DNA of 50,479 nt from Methylobacterium sp. (GTDB taxonomy: Bacteria > Pseudomonadota > Alphaproteobacteria > Rhizobiales > Beijerinckiaceae): the NCBI GenBank assembly GCA_020252645.1, contig JADCCN010000017.1, forward strand, positions 1 to 50,479. The letters run 5' to 3'. Positions 8,761 to 17,854 of the stretch are shown piece after piece. The notes below the pieces were generated by a model. The model ran no database searches, was not told the DNA's origin, and was given only the letters and a program-made list of their open reading frames with translations. How positions within the stretch are numbered: position 1 is the stretch's first letter; each line of letters begins with the position of its first letter. A program made the translations under genes and the position numbers.

Positions 8761-9474
8761 TCACTCCGCCTTCAGGCCCTTGGTGTAATGCGTGTCCTCC
8801 GCCTTGGGGCGCGGACCCGCGAGCGGCTCGCCGGTCTCGACGAGATGCACCGTCTCGGCGATATTGGTCGCATGGTCGCCCACGCGCTCGACATTCTTGG
8901 CGATGAACAGGAGATGCGCGCAATAGGTGATCGCGCGGGGGTCTTCCATCATGTAGGTCAGCAATTCGCGGAAGAGCGAGTTATGCAGCGCATCGATCTC
9001 GCCATCCCGCAGCCAGACCTCGCGGGCGAGATCCGGCCGGTTCTGGGAATAGCTGTCGAGCACGAGCTTCAATTGCTCCTGGACCATGCGCGCCATGTTC
9101 TGGATGCCGGAAAGCGTGCGTGTGCCGATCATGGTGGAATCCATGGCGCGGACGCGCTTGCCGATGTTCTTGAACAGGTCGCCGATGCGCTCGATGTCGC
9201 CGGCGATGCGCACCGTGCCCATCACGGCGCGCAGGTCATTCGCCATGGGCTGGCGCTTCGCGATGAAGACGACCGCGAGATCCTCGATCTCCTGCTGGAG
9301 CATATCGAGGGCCTTGTCGCGCTGCACCACGACCTCCGCGCGGGTCTTGTCGCCCTTCACGAGCGCATCGATGGATTCGACCAGCATCGCCTCGGCAATG
9401 CCGCCCATTTCGTTGATCTTGCGTGAGAGGACGCCGAGTTCCTCGTCGAACGCCTTGACGGTGTGATTGTTCAT
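8761..9474 (-). CDS. phoU: Phosphate signalling protein PhoU
   Basis: A 237-residue all-helical protein with two three-helix repeats, which joins the Pst transporter to PhoR and holds the Pho regulon off when phosphate is plentiful. Repeat signatures are INEMGGIAEAML with DLAVVFIAKRQPMANDLR in the first half and MARMVQEQLKLVLDSY with ITYCAHLLFIAKNVERVGDH in the second; acidic and Asn residues in these helices bind metal in homologues. It sits 17 bases after pstB and 4 before phoB. Confidence 0.95.
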   Translation of the reverse strand: MNNHTVKAFDEELGVLSRKINEMGGIAEAMLVESIDALVKGDKTRAEVVVQRDKALDMLQQEIEDLAVVFIAKRQPMANDLRAVMGTVRIAGDIERIGDLFKNIGKRVRAMDSTMIGTRTLSGIQNMARMVQEQLKLVLDSYSQNRPDLAREVWLRDGEIDALHNSLFRELLTYMMEDPRAITYCAHLLFIAKNVERVGDHATNIAETVHLVETGEPLAGPRPKAEDTHYTKGLKAE

Positions 9475-9491
9475 GGGGCTCTCCCGTCCGA

Positions 9492-10298
9492 TCAGCCGAA
9501 GCGGCCGGTGATGTAGTTGCGCGTCAGTTCCTGGCGCGGGTTCATGAAGATCTGGTCGGTCACACCGTCCTCGATCAGCTTGCCGAGATGGAAGAAGGCC
9601 GTGCGCTGCGAGACGCGCGCGGCCTGCTGCATCGAATGCGTCACGATGACGATGGTGAAGTTCGAGCGCAGTTCGTCCATCAGTTCCTCGATCTTCGCGG
9701 TGGCGATCGGGTCGAGCGCCGAGCAGGGCTCGTCCATGAGGATCACCTCGGGCCGCACGGCGATGGCGCGGGCGATGCAGAGGCGCTGCTGCTGGCCGCC
9801 GGAGAGCGAGGTGCCGCTGTCCTTCAGCCGGTCCTTCACCTCGTCGAACAGGCTTGCCTTGCGCAGGGCACCTTCCACGATCTGGTCGAGTTCGCTCCGG
9901 TCCCGCGCAAGACCATGCAGGCGCGGGCCATAGGCCACGTTCTCGTAGATGGATTTCGGGAAGGGGTTCGGCTTCTGGAACACCATGCCCACCCGCGCGC
10001 GCAACAGCACCGGGTCAAGGCCGGGCTCGTAGATGTCGCGCCCGTCCATGCGCAGGTCACCCGTGACCCGGCAAATGGAGATGGTGTCATTCATGCGGTT
10101 GATGCAGCGCAGGAAGGTGGATTTGCCGCAGCCCGAAGGGCCGATGAAGGCCATCACGCCCTTTTCCGGCACATCGACCGACACATCCTTCAGCGCGTGC
10201 TTGTCGCCGTAATGGACGTTGACGTTGCGCGCGGTGATCTTCACCCGCGGGCCTTCGCTGGTCTCGGGCGTGGCTGGAATGGTGGCGGTCTCGTTCAT
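9492..10298 (-). CDS. pstB: Phosphate ABC transporter ATP-binding protein
   Basis: The 268-residue ATPase that powers phosphate uptake through PstCA. Walker A is GPSGCGKST at about residue 53, the signature is LSGGQQQRL, and Walker B is [13 protein letters not shown]. The C-terminus ends in [10 protein letters not shown], the typical PstB ending. It follows pstA by 37 bases in the operon. Confidence 0.97.
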   Translation of the reverse strand: MNETATIPATPETSEGPRVKITARNVNVHYGDKHALKDVSVDVPEKGVMAFIGPSGCGKSTFLRCINRMNDTISICRVTGDLRMDGRDIYEPGLDPVLLRARVGMVFQKPNPFPKSIYENVAYGPRLHGLARDRSELDQIVEGALRKASLFDEVKDRLKDSGTSLSGGQQQRLCIARAIAVRPEVILMDEPCSALDPIATAKIEELMDELRSNFTIVIVTHSMQQAARVSQRTAFFHLGKLIEDGVTDQIFMNPRQELTRNYITGRFG

Positions 10299-10335
10299 GG
10301 GGCGTCCTCGAAACGCGAGAAGGGAAAAGGCCGGC

Positions 10336-12072
10336 TCACCAGCGGCGCTCGAACATGCGCCGCAGGATGACCGCGGCCGCGTTCATCACGAGCAGGAAGC
10401 CCAAGAGCACGATGATCGCGCCCGCCGTGCGGGACTGGAAGGCGAGTTCCGGCAGATCGGACCACAGGAAGATCTGCACCGGCAGAACCGTCGCAGCCTC
10501 GGTGATCGCGCCGGGAATATCGACGATGAAGGCGACCATGCCGATCATCAGCAGCGGCGCGGTCTCGCCAAGCGCATGCGCCATGCCGATGATGGTGCCG
10601 GTCATGATGCCGGGCATGGCGAGCGGCAGGACATGGTGGAACACGGCCTGCTGATGCGAGGCGCCGATGCCGAGCGCGGCCTCCTTGATGGAAGGCGGCA
10701 CCGCCTTCAACGCCGCGCGGCTCGCGATGATGATGGTGGGCAGCACGAGCAGGGCCAGCACCAGACCACCCACCAGCGGTGCCGAGCGCGGCAGGTTGAA
10801 GGCATTGAGGAACACCGCGAGACCCAGAAGGCCGAACACGATGGAGGGCACGGCCGCGAGGTTGTTGATGTTCACTTCCAGAAGATCCGTGAAACGGTTC
10901 TTCGGCGCGAATTCCTCGAGATAGATCGCCGCCGCGACGCCGATCGGCACACAGAGCAGCAGCGTGACGAGCAAGGTGAGTGCCGAGCCGATGAGCGCGC
11001 CGCGAATGCCGGCGAGTTCCGGCTCGCGGCTGTCGCCATTCGTGAAGAAGCGCGCATTGAAGGCTTTCTCCGTCATGCCGCGCTGCGCGAGAGTTTCGAG
11101 CCAGGCGCTCACGGCATCATTCACGCGGCGGTTGGTTTCCGGCACGCGCAAGGTCAGCAGCGACCAATCCGTGATCAGCGAACCGGTCCGTGGCGAAACA
11201 AGAGCGATGGCCTTCGCGTCATTCGGGCCGATCTCCGTGATTTTAAGGATGCCGCCGCCGATGGACACGAACAGGCTCGGCTCGCGATCCGTCAGCGTTT
11301 CGGGCGCATTGGCGTTGGTGATGCGCGCCTGGATGGCGGCAGCCGCCTGTTCGAGTTCGTTGCGCTTGGCGTCCACGCTCGCACTTCCGCCTGCCGGCGG
11401 CAGGGTCGCAAGTTCGGCGAGCAGCGCGCGACGGCGCCCTGCGAGGAAGTTCTTGGTCTCGGCAAGCGCGGTCTGGAAGGCCGCCCCGCCATTGCGCAGG
11501 GTGATGCTGGCACCCTCGCCTTGCACTTGCAACGGCCCGGCCCCCTTGAGGCGCGTGATCAGCGTCTCGCGCTGCCGCAGGAAGAGATCGGCATCGGAAG
11601 AGAGCAGCAGCGGCATCACGCGCGTCTGGCCGATGATGCCGGGATCGGCCAGAACCGCCTTGCGCAGGTCATCCACGGCGCCGGAGGAGACCATGCTGTC
11701 GAGTGCGCGGCGCGCGCGGCGATCCATGGCTTCCGGAAACTGCGCCTGCAGGGCCGCGCGCACCAGCGCCTGGTAATCGGCGCCGCGCAGATCCGCGACA
11801 TCACGCGTGCCTTTCGGATCGACGACCGCCGGGTCGAACGTGATCTGCAGCGTGGCGCGGTGCTCGAAGAACGAGGGGATGCCCTTGCGCAGGATATCGA
11901 CGAGCAGGAAGCCGAGGAAGGCCGCCGTCACCAGCACGGCCAGGAGGCCCAGCGCCTTGAAGCGCGCTTCGGCGCGATAACGCTTCTTGAGGCGCGCACG
12001 CGCCTCCGCGCTGTCGAAATCGACGCCGCCGGCGGCAGGGGTCATCACGGGGGCGAGAGCCGTATCAGTCAT
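10336..12072 (-). CDS. pstA: Phosphate ABC transporter permease PstA with long N-terminal insert
   Basis: Inner-membrane permease of 578 residues, about twice the length of E. coli PstA. One transmembrane helix (about 38-60) is followed by some 250 residues of predicted periplasmic sequence (DUF3333-like), then the normal five- to six-helix permease core from about 360, including the cytoplasmic loop [21 protein letters not shown] that contacts PstB. The ATG at 12072 overlaps the pstC stop by eight bases, so the two are probably translationally coupled. The insert is typical of alphaproteobacterial PstA. Confidence 0.93.
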   Translation of the reverse strand: MTDTALAPVMTPAAGGVDFDSAEARARLKKRYRAEARFKALGLLAVLVTAAFLGFLLVDILRKGIPSFFEHRATLQITFDPAVVDPKGTRDVADLRGADYQALVRAALQAQFPEAMDRRARRALDSMVSSGAVDDLRKAVLADPGIIGQTRVMPLLLSSDADLFLRQRETLITRLKGAGPLQVQGEGASITLRNGGAAFQTALAETKNFLAGRRRALLAELATLPPAGGSASVDAKRNELEQAAAAIQARITNANAPETLTDREPSLFVSIGGGILKITEIGPNDAKAIALVSPRTGSLITDWSLLTLRVPETNRRVNDAVSAWLETLAQRGMTEKAFNARFFTNGDSREPELAGIRGALIGSALTLLVTLLLCVPIGVAAAIYLEEFAPKNRFTDLLEVNINNLAAVPSIVFGLLGLAVFLNAFNLPRSAPLVGGLVLALLVLPTIIIASRAALKAVPPSIKEAALGIGASHQQAVFHHVLPLAMPGIMTGTIIGMAHALGETAPLLMIGMVAFIVDIPGAITEAATVLPVQIFLWSDLPELAFQSRTAGAIIVLLGFLLVMNAAAVILRRMFERRW

Positions 12073-13432
12073 ATTGTTCCCGATATTTCCGGATGATCGC
12101 GAGCGCGATGACATTGAGCGTCAGCGTGAAGAAGAAGAGCACGAAGCCGAGGGCGAAGGCCGCCAGCGTTTTCGCGCTGTCGAATTCCTGGTCGCCGACA
12201 AGGATGGTCTTGATCTGCACGGTGAAGGTCGTCACCGCATCGAGCGGGTTGAAGGTGAGATTGGCCGCAAGGCCCGCCGCCATCACCACGATCATCGTCT
12301 CGCCCACCGCGCGGGAAATCGCGAGCATGAAGGCCGAGACGATGCCCGGCAGGGCCGCCGGCAGGATGACGCGCTTGATGGTCTCGGATTTCGTGGCCCC
12401 AAGCCCGAAGGAGCCGTCACGCAGGGATTGCGGCACGGCGGTAATCACGTCATCCGACAGCGAGGAGACGAAGGGGATGATCATCATCCCCATCACGAGG
12501 CCCGCCGCGAGCGCGCTTTCCGAGGCGACATCGAGGCCGAGTGCCTGCCCGGCGACGCGGATCAACGGGGCGATCGTGAGGGCCGCGAAGAAGCCGAGCA
12601 CAACGGTGGGGATGCCCGCAAGGATTTCCAGAACCGGCTTCGCGATGGCGCGGAAGCGCGGCGAGGCGTATTCCGCCATGTAGATCGCCGCGAAAAGGCC
12701 GATCGGGCCTGCAACCAGCATGGCGATGGTCGAGATCAGCAACGTGCCCGTGAGCAGCGGCACGATGCCGAAGGCGCCCGACGAACCGCCCTGATCGGCG
12801 CGGATCGCCGTCTGCGGCGACCAATGCGTGCCGGTCAGGAATTCCACCGGCGACACGCGCTGGAAGAAGCGGAAGGTCTCGAACACCACCGAGAAAACGA
12901 TGCCGACCGTGGTCAGCACGGCGATGCCCGCGCAGAGCATGAGGACGATGGAAACAAGACGCTCGAACCGGTTGCGTGCCTTGAAGTCCGGCGCGATGCG
13001 CCGCAACGCGAAAAGCAGCCCGGCCACACCCGAAGCAAGACCAAGCGCATAGATGGCGGCGATGGCGATCTGGTGCACGCTGCGCCAGGTCTCCACCGCA
13101 GCGGCCAGCGCGGAAACATCGCCGGAAACCGGCCTTCCCGCCGCCAGATCGGCGATCTGCCGCAGGGCCGCGCCGCGACGCAGCGGATCAGCCGCGAGAG
13201 CCGGATCGAGTGCTGCCAGCGCCTGCCTTTCCGCTGCGAAGCCGGTGAGGAAGGAACCGATCACGAAGACCGCGAACATCGGCAGGGCCACGATCGCCCC
13301 GGCGAGCAAGCCATGATAGGCCGGCCGCGAATGGAAGGCCGCGCCGCGCGCCCCCTCCGCCGCACGCCCGCGGGCCAGCACATAGGCAAGGCCCGACATC
13401 AGGAGCAGCAGCGAGAAATAGATGAGGCTCAC
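12065..13432 (-). CDS. pstC: Phosphate ABC transporter permease PstC
   Basis: The 455-residue partner of PstA, also longer than the E. coli protein (about 320). The N-terminal 180 residues hold extra membrane helices and a periplasmic segment; the permease core follows from about 215 with FLTGTHWSPQ and a loop (SLRDGSFGLGATKSETIKRV) for the ATPase. It starts about 85 bases after pstS and overlaps pstA by eight bases. Confidence 0.93.
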   Translation of the reverse strand: MSLIYFSLLLLMSGLAYVLARGRAAEGARGAAFHSRPAYHGLLAGAIVALPMFAVFVIGSFLTGFAAERQALAALDPALAADPLRRGAALRQIADLAAGRPVSGDVSALAAAVETWRSVHQIAIAAIYALGLASGVAGLLFALRRIAPDFKARNRFERLVSIVLMLCAGIAVLTTVGIVFSVVFETFRFFQRVSPVEFLTGTHWSPQTAIRADQGGSSGAFGIVPLLTGTLLISTIAMLVAGPIGLFAAIYMAEYASPRFRAIAKPVLEILAGIPTVVLGFFAALTIAPLIRVAGQALGLDVASESALAAGLVMGMMIIPFVSSLSDDVITAVPQSLRDGSFGLGATKSETIKRVILPAALPGIVSAFMLAISRAVGETMIVVMAAGLAANLTFNPLDAVTTFTVQIKTILVGDQEFDSAKTLAAFALGFVLFFFTLTLNVIALAIIRKYREQYD

Positions 13433-13516
13433 GTTCGCTTCCCCGCTCGTCCTGTCACATCAAGGCCGGCCGCTCGAAACGAGGGCCGGCCGGATTGCTG
13501 CGCTCCCGCGCCAAGC

Positions 13517-14566
13517 TTACCTCGGAAGGCCTTCGCCGGTCATGACCTTGAGGTTCGCGACATTGGCCTGGGAATTGGCGAGCTTGTCCTTGGGAACCGG
13601 CACGAGGCCCTTCTTTTCGAGATAGCCCCCGTCACCCGCCGCGCGATTGGAAACATATTCCTGCGCGAACTTGTCAAGGCCCGGCACGACGCCGATATGG
13701 GCCTTCTTCACATAAACGAACATCTCGCGCGCCGCCGGATATTTCAGCGTGGAAATGGTTTCCTCGTTCGGCTCGACGCCGTCGAGCTTCACGCCCTGCA
13801 CCTTCGAGACATTCTCCTCCAGGAAGGAATAGCCAAAGATGCCGACCGCGCCCGGGTTGGCTTCCAGCTTCTGCACGATCACGTTGTCGTTCTCGCCGGC
13901 TTCGACATAGACGCCGTCTTCGCGGATGGACTTCCAGGCCGCATCGAAAGCCTTGCGATCGGCCGCCTTCAGCGCCTTCATGGCCGGGATCTGCTCGGCG
14001 CCCGGCTCCAGGACAAGCTCGTGGAACGAGTCACGCGTGCCGGAGGTCGGCGGCGGGCCGAGCACTTCGATCGGACGGTTCGGCAGCGAGGGGTCGATCT
14101 GGCTCCAGGTCTTGTAGGGGTTCGGGATGAGCTTGCCATCCGGGCCCGGCACGTTCTTAGCGAGCGCGAGGAATACCTGCCCGCGGGTGAGCGACATCGG
14201 CGGGGTCTTCTTCGAAAAGGCGAGCGACAGGCCATCATAGCCGATCATCAGCTCGATGATATCCTTCACGTTGTTCTTCTGGCAAAGCTCGAACTCGCCC
14301 GCCTTCATGCGGCGCGAGGCATTGGTGCCATCCGGGAACTGCACGCCGACACCGTCGCAGAACAGCTTCATGCCGCCGCCGGTGCCGGTGGATTCGACAA
14401 CCGGCGTCTTCACCCCGGCGGTCTTGCCGAGCTGTTCAGCCACCACCGTGGTGAAGGGATAGACAGTCGACGAACCGACGATGCGGATCTGGTCGCGGGC
14501 AGCGGCCAGGCCGGTCGAAGAAAGGAGCGCCACGGCCAGAAGGGCGGTGGAACGGAAGGTTGTCAT
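13517..14566 (-). CDS. pstS: Periplasmic phosphate-binding protein PstS
   Basis: High-affinity phosphate-binding component of the Pst transporter, 349 residues. The start at 14566 is chosen because GGAG lies just upstream and a Sec signal peptide follows at once (MTTFRSTALLAVALLSSTGL, cleavage near AAA-RD). The mature protein begins IRIVGSSTVYPFTT, whose Ser and Thr ligate phosphate, and continues with ESTGTGGG and GPPPTSGTRDSF, the second ligand loop. It is first after the Pho box at 14654-14671. Confidence 0.95.
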   Translation of the reverse strand: MTTFRSTALLAVALLSSTGLAAARDQIRIVGSSTVYPFTTVVAEQLGKTAGVKTPVVESTGTGGGMKLFCDGVGVQFPDGTNASRRMKAGEFELCQKNNVKDIIELMIGYDGLSLAFSKKTPPMSLTRGQVFLALAKNVPGPDGKLIPNPYKTWSQIDPSLPNRPIEVLGPPPTSGTRDSFHELVLEPGAEQIPAMKALKAADRKAFDAAWKSIREDGVYVEAGENDNVIVQKLEANPGAVGIFGYSFLEENVSKVQGVKLDGVEPNEETISTLKYPAAREMFVYVKKAHIGVVPGLDKFAQEYVSNRAAGDGGYLEKKGLVPVPKDKLANSQANVANLKVMTGEGLPR

Positions 14567-14653
14567 GCGGAAATCTCCATCGTGCGGATATCGGGGGCGG
14601 TGCCGGATAAACTGAAAACTTCCGGCCAATTGACGCCCTTCTAGCGAACCGCG

Positions 14654-14671
14654 ACGACAGAAAGATGACAG
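14654..14671 (-). promoter_or_regulatory. Pho box (PhoB operator) upstream of pstS
   Basis: The minus strand reads CTGTCATCTTTCTGTCGT, two CTGTC half-sites 11 bases apart, close to the enterobacterial Pho box CTGTCATA-AT-rich-CTGTCAC. It starts 88 bases upstream of the pstS ATG and 16 bases after the phoR stop, as expected for PhoB activation of pstS-pstC-pstA-pstB-phoU-phoB. Confidence 0.85.
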
Positions 14672-14686
14672 GCTTAGCGCTTGAAT

Positions 14687-15925
14687 TTAGACGGCTTTAT
14701 AAGCCGGCAGCAGGACTGTGACGATGAGTCCTGCCCTTTCGGGGCTCGCAAGCTCCAGCCGGCCGCGATGCCGCGTGACGATATGCTTGCAGATGGCGAG
14801 TCCAAGCCCGGTGCCGCCCTGCTCCCGGCTCTCGGTCGCGCTGATCCGGTAGAAGCGTTCCGTCAGGCGCGGCAGGTGTTCGGCGGCAATTCCGGGGCCG
14901 AAATCGCGCACTTCCAGCACCACCTCCCCCTCGCGGCGCGTCAGGTTCACCCGAACCCTGCCGCCAGCGCTTCCATATTTGATGGCGTTCTCGATCAGGT
15001 TCTCGACGAGGCGCACGAGTTCGTCGCGTTCCCCCGGCACCACGAAGTCGCCATCCTCCGGCAGGTCACCTTCGAGCTTCACCTTCCGCTCGGTGGCGAG
15101 CCCCCCCAGCAGATCGAAAAGATGCAGCACCAGCGGGCGCAGATCGACCGGCTCCGATGGCGGAATATGCGCCCGCATCTCGATGCGCGAGAGCGAGAGC
15201 AGGTCGTTGATGAGCCGCGTCATGCGCCGCGCCTGCTCGGCGATGATGACGAGGAAGCGCTCGCGCGCTTCGGCATCGTTCCTTGCGGGGCCCTGCAGGG
15301 TCTCGACGAATCCCAGCACGGAGGCGAGTGGCGTGCGCAGTTCATGGCTGGCATTGGCCACGAAATCCGCGCGCATCTGCTCCACGCGGCGGCTTTGCGT
15401 CGTGTCCTGGAAATGTAGCACGGCCGCGCTCGCCCGCTCGCCGCTCGCGAGCCGGCGGATGGAAACCTCGAAGCTGCGTTCCACCGGCACCCGTTCAATC
15501 AGTTCCGCCCGCTCGCCCTCCGCGCCACGCAGCACCGAATCGAGGGCCTGGGTCAGCGTCGGGTCGCGCAGGATGTTCGAGAGCGGGAAGCCCTTCCGAA
15601 GCCCCGAAAAGGCGACGAAGGCCGCCCGGTTCGCATGCTGAACAATGGCCCGGCGATCGACGAGGATGGTGGGGGACGGCAGCGCATCGAGCGCCGCACG
15701 CAAATCCGGCGAGGCGTCTGCCGCGCCGGCGACCACGAACGTCTCGCGCGGGCTCTCCCCGCTCCGAAGGCGCGGCCAGCCCAGCAGGGCCGCCTGCGCC
15801 AGAAGCAGGATCACGATCGGAAGCGGTGAGCCAAGGGCAAGGGCCAGCAGGGGAATCGCCAGAGCGAGGACGAAGCTCATCCGATAGGGCCAATCCCCGG
15901 ATCGCCCGCCCGGCCCGTCCGCCAT
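14687..15925 (-). CDS. phoR: Phosphate regulon sensor histidine kinase PhoR
   Basis: Membrane histidine kinase of 412 residues. Two N-terminal transmembrane helices (about 16-50) with almost no periplasmic loop fit a kinase that senses the Pst transporter through PhoU. A PAS domain (about 75-175) is followed by the dimerisation domain with phosphorylated His in ASHELRTPLASVLGF (about residue 192) and an ATPase domain with N box LIENAIKYG and G boxes DFGPGI and GGTGLGL. It begins three bases after the flippase-like gene and ends 16 bases before the Pho box. Confidence 0.94.
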   Translation of the reverse strand: MADGPGGRSGDWPYRMSFVLALAIPLLALALGSPLPIVILLLAQAALLGWPRLRSGESPRETFVVAGAADASPDLRAALDALPSPTILVDRRAIVQHANRAAFVAFSGLRKGFPLSNILRDPTLTQALDSVLRGAEGERAELIERVPVERSFEVSIRRLASGERASAAVLHFQDTTQSRRVEQMRADFVANASHELRTPLASVLGFVETLQGPARNDAEARERFLVIIAEQARRMTRLINDLLSLSRIEMRAHIPPSEPVDLRPLVLHLFDLLGGLATERKVKLEGDLPEDGDFVVPGERDELVRLVENLIENAIKYGSAGGRVRVNLTRREGEVVLEVRDFGPGIAAEHLPRLTERFYRISATESREQGGTGLGLAICKHIVTRHRGRLELASPERAGLIVTVLLPAYKAV

Positions 15926-15928
15926 CGT

Positions 15929-16963
15929 CTATTCCTCCCGCTCGGGGGCGGGCTGGCTTTCAAGCTGGCGCTGCAGCATGCCGGCACGCAGCATGATCTC
16001 TCGGGTGCCGAGCAGGATCAGCGCCAGAATGAAAGGCAGCAGATAATAAACCAGGCGATAGACGAGCAGCGCGCCCAGCAATTCGCCGCGCGGCACGCCG
16101 GGCAGCGCCAGCAGCATGGTTGCCTCGAACACTCCGATCCCTCCCGGCGCGTGGCTGGCGATGCCGAGCACGACGGCGAACACATAGGCCGCCAGCATGG
16201 TCGCGAAAGGCACATGCGCATCGGGCGGCAGCAGAACCCAGAGAACCGCGGCACCGGCGCAGACATCGATCGCGCCGAGAAGCATCTGCTTCAGAGTGAC
16301 AGGGAAACTCGGCAGTCGCAGACGCCAGCCCCGCACGATGAACCGGCGGCGATTGTTCCGCACGAGGAAGAGATAGAACAGGATGGCCGCGAAGACCGCG
16401 ACGCCGATCAGGAGGTTCATGGAGACGGGCAGCCGCGTGAACGTGCCCGCCGATGCCGGCTGGAACATCATCACCAGGCCGAACACCACCCCCATGCCGA
16501 GCCAGAAGGTTATGCCGGCAATCAGCGTCAGGCTCGCAATGGCGCTCGCGCCGAGGCCGACCGAGGAATAGATCCAGTAGCGCACGGTGGCCGCCGTGAG
16601 CAGCGGAAAGCCGAGCGTGAAGCTCACCGCATAGCTTGTGAAGGACGCGAGCGCCGCGATACGGTAGGAGATCTTCTGGATGGTCACCTCCCGCAGGGCC
16701 ACCCAGTCATAGCCGGTGAGCATCAGGTAGGAGATGGCGGTGAAGAAGATCGCCAGCGTGATCTGCTCGCCGCTGGCCCGGGCGAAGGCGGCCTTCACCT
16801 GCGCGCTGTCGAGTTCACCGATGACGAAATACAGGACGGTCAGCGAGAGTGCGAACAGGGTGGCGCTGGCCAGAGTGCCAAGCAGTTTGAACCACCGGGC
16901 CCGACGCAGCCGCGCGGCGGTTTCCTCGGCCGCCTCCGGTTCCTGACCAAGACCTTTCAGCAT
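15929..16963 (-). CDS. Flippase-like integral membrane protein (lysylphosphatidylglycerol synthase TM family)
   Basis: A 344-residue protein with about eight transmembrane segments, matching the membrane half of MprF and the YbhN/AglD group (UPF0104). The conserved core SHAPGGIGVFEATMLLAL and later YRLVYYLLPF identify the family. No aminoacyl-transferase domain is attached, so it is more likely a lipid or glycolipid translocase than a lysyl transferase. The start at 16963 (MLKGLG) has GGGAG about eight bases upstream; an ATG at 16978 is the alternative. The stop is three bases from the phoR start, so the two are probably co-transcribed. The substrate is unknown. Confidence 0.82.
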   Translation of the reverse strand: MLKGLGQEPEAAEETAARLRRARWFKLLGTLASATLFALSLTVLYFVIGELDSAQVKAAFARASGEQITLAIFFTAISYLMLTGYDWVALREVTIQKISYRIAALASFTSYAVSFTLGFPLLTAATVRYWIYSSVGLGASAIASLTLIAGITFWLGMGVVFGLVMMFQPASAGTFTRLPVSMNLLIGVAVFAAILFYLFLVRNNRRRFIVRGWRLRLPSFPVTLKQMLLGAIDVCAGAAVLWVLLPPDAHVPFATMLAAYVFAVVLGIASHAPGGIGVFEATMLLALPGVPRGELLGALLVYRLVYYLLPFILALILLGTREIMLRAGMLQRQLESQPAPEREE

Positions 16964-17027
16964 ACTCACTCCCGGCATGGTTCTCAGTCCCGCCCGGGCG
17001 GGCGGTCGCGCGGCGGTTCAAATATGG

Positions 17028-17402
17028 TCAATCGCCTTTGGCGTAACCAGAGGGCGCGCAGAAAATCGAATAGAGAACCGTGATGACCCGCCGCACATCC
17101 TCGTTGGCGAGCCTGTAGAGGATCGACTTGCCCTCGCGCCGCGTGGACACGAGGCCATCGAGCCGCAGACGCGCAAGCTGCTGCGAAACGGTGGGCTGGC
17201 GCAGGGAGAGGATCTGTTCGAGTTCGGAGACGGAACGCTCGCGCTCGGCGAGCAGGCAAAGCAGAAGCAGGCGGTTCTCGTGGCTCAGCGCCTTGAGGAA
17301 ATCGCTGGCCTTGCGCGCCTTGCTCATCAGCACGTCGAGGTCGTAGTCGCCTCCATGGGCAGCGATCATCTCGTCCTTCGGGAGGGTGGCCAGCTGGCTC
17401 AT
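17028..17402 (-). CDS. soxR: ArsR-family repressor, SoxR/SqrR/BigR type
   Basis: A 124-residue winged-helix repressor. The recognition region is LRQPTVSQQLARLRLDGLV (about 70-88) with wing STRREGKSILY. Two Cys lie at about residue 49 (LLLLCLLAE) and 115 (LYSIFCAPSG), the positions used by SqrR and BigR to sense sulfane sulfur through an intramolecular link. It follows soxS by 27 bases and is divergent from the sox structural genes, so it probably represses soxYZ and the genes after it in the absence of reduced sulfur. A metal-sensing ArsR is less likely because the metal-binding motif is missing. Confidence 0.86.
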   Translation of the reverse strand: MSQLATLPKDEMIAAHGGDYDLDVLMSKARKASDFLKALSHENRLLLLCLLAERERSVSELEQILSLRQPTVSQQLARLRLDGLVSTRREGKSILYRLANEDVRRVITVLYSIFCAPSGYAKGD

Positions 17403-17429
17403 GACATGTTCCTGATCGCGAGCGCGACG

Positions 17430-17825
17430 TTAAGGTGGCGGCGTGCCGGTTTTGGCGAGGAGGACAGACAGCAGGCCCCAGAAGCTTTCCGCATTCGTGT
17501 AGCCTGTGATCCGCCCGATTTCTCGACCGCCTTCCAACAATACGAAGGTTGGTGAAAAATAGATCGGAGGGTCCAGCTTCCATTCCGGAGCAAGCGGCTT
17601 GTCAAGGCTCACGCGGCGCAAGGGGGCTTTCGCGCCCTCTCGCGTCTTCGGGTAGATCGGTCCGATTTCCCGGTCCCAGTTGCGGCACCAGGGGCAGCCC
17701 GCCCGCTCGAACAAGACGAGTTCTGTTGCAGCGGCGGGCGCGATACTCGAGCCAAGCGCCATCGCGGCAAGCAGCGCCGCGGTCCATCCGCGCCGGAAGC
17801 GGGCAGGGAGAAGGTTCATGCGCAT
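17430..17825 (-). CDS. soxS: Periplasmic thioredoxin-like protein SoxS
   Basis: A small exported thioredoxin-fold protein of about 131 residues. A hydrophobic N-terminal signal (WTAALLAAMALGSSIAPAAA) precedes the redox motif CPWC in FERAGCPWCRNWDREIG, and a later cis-Pro segment reads YFSPTFVLLE. SoxS of Paracoccus reduces and reactivates the SoxY carrier Cys, which fits its place next to soxR and opposite soxYZ. Starts at 17825 or 17819 are equally possible. Confidence 0.8.
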   Translation of the reverse strand: MRMNLLPARFRRGWTAALLAAMALGSSIAPAAATELVLFERAGCPWCRNWDREIGPIYPKTREGAKAPLRRVSLDKPLAPEWKLDPPIYFSPTFVLLEGGREIGRITGYTNAESFWGLLSVLLAKTGTPPP

Positions 17826-17854
17826 CGCATGGAAATATGCGAATACGTTCCCGC

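Noticed and set aside
17028-17402. ArsR-type metal sensor
   Set aside because: The canonical metal-binding ELCVCDL motif is missing, while the two Cys positions and the soxS neighbour fit the sulfur-sensing group.
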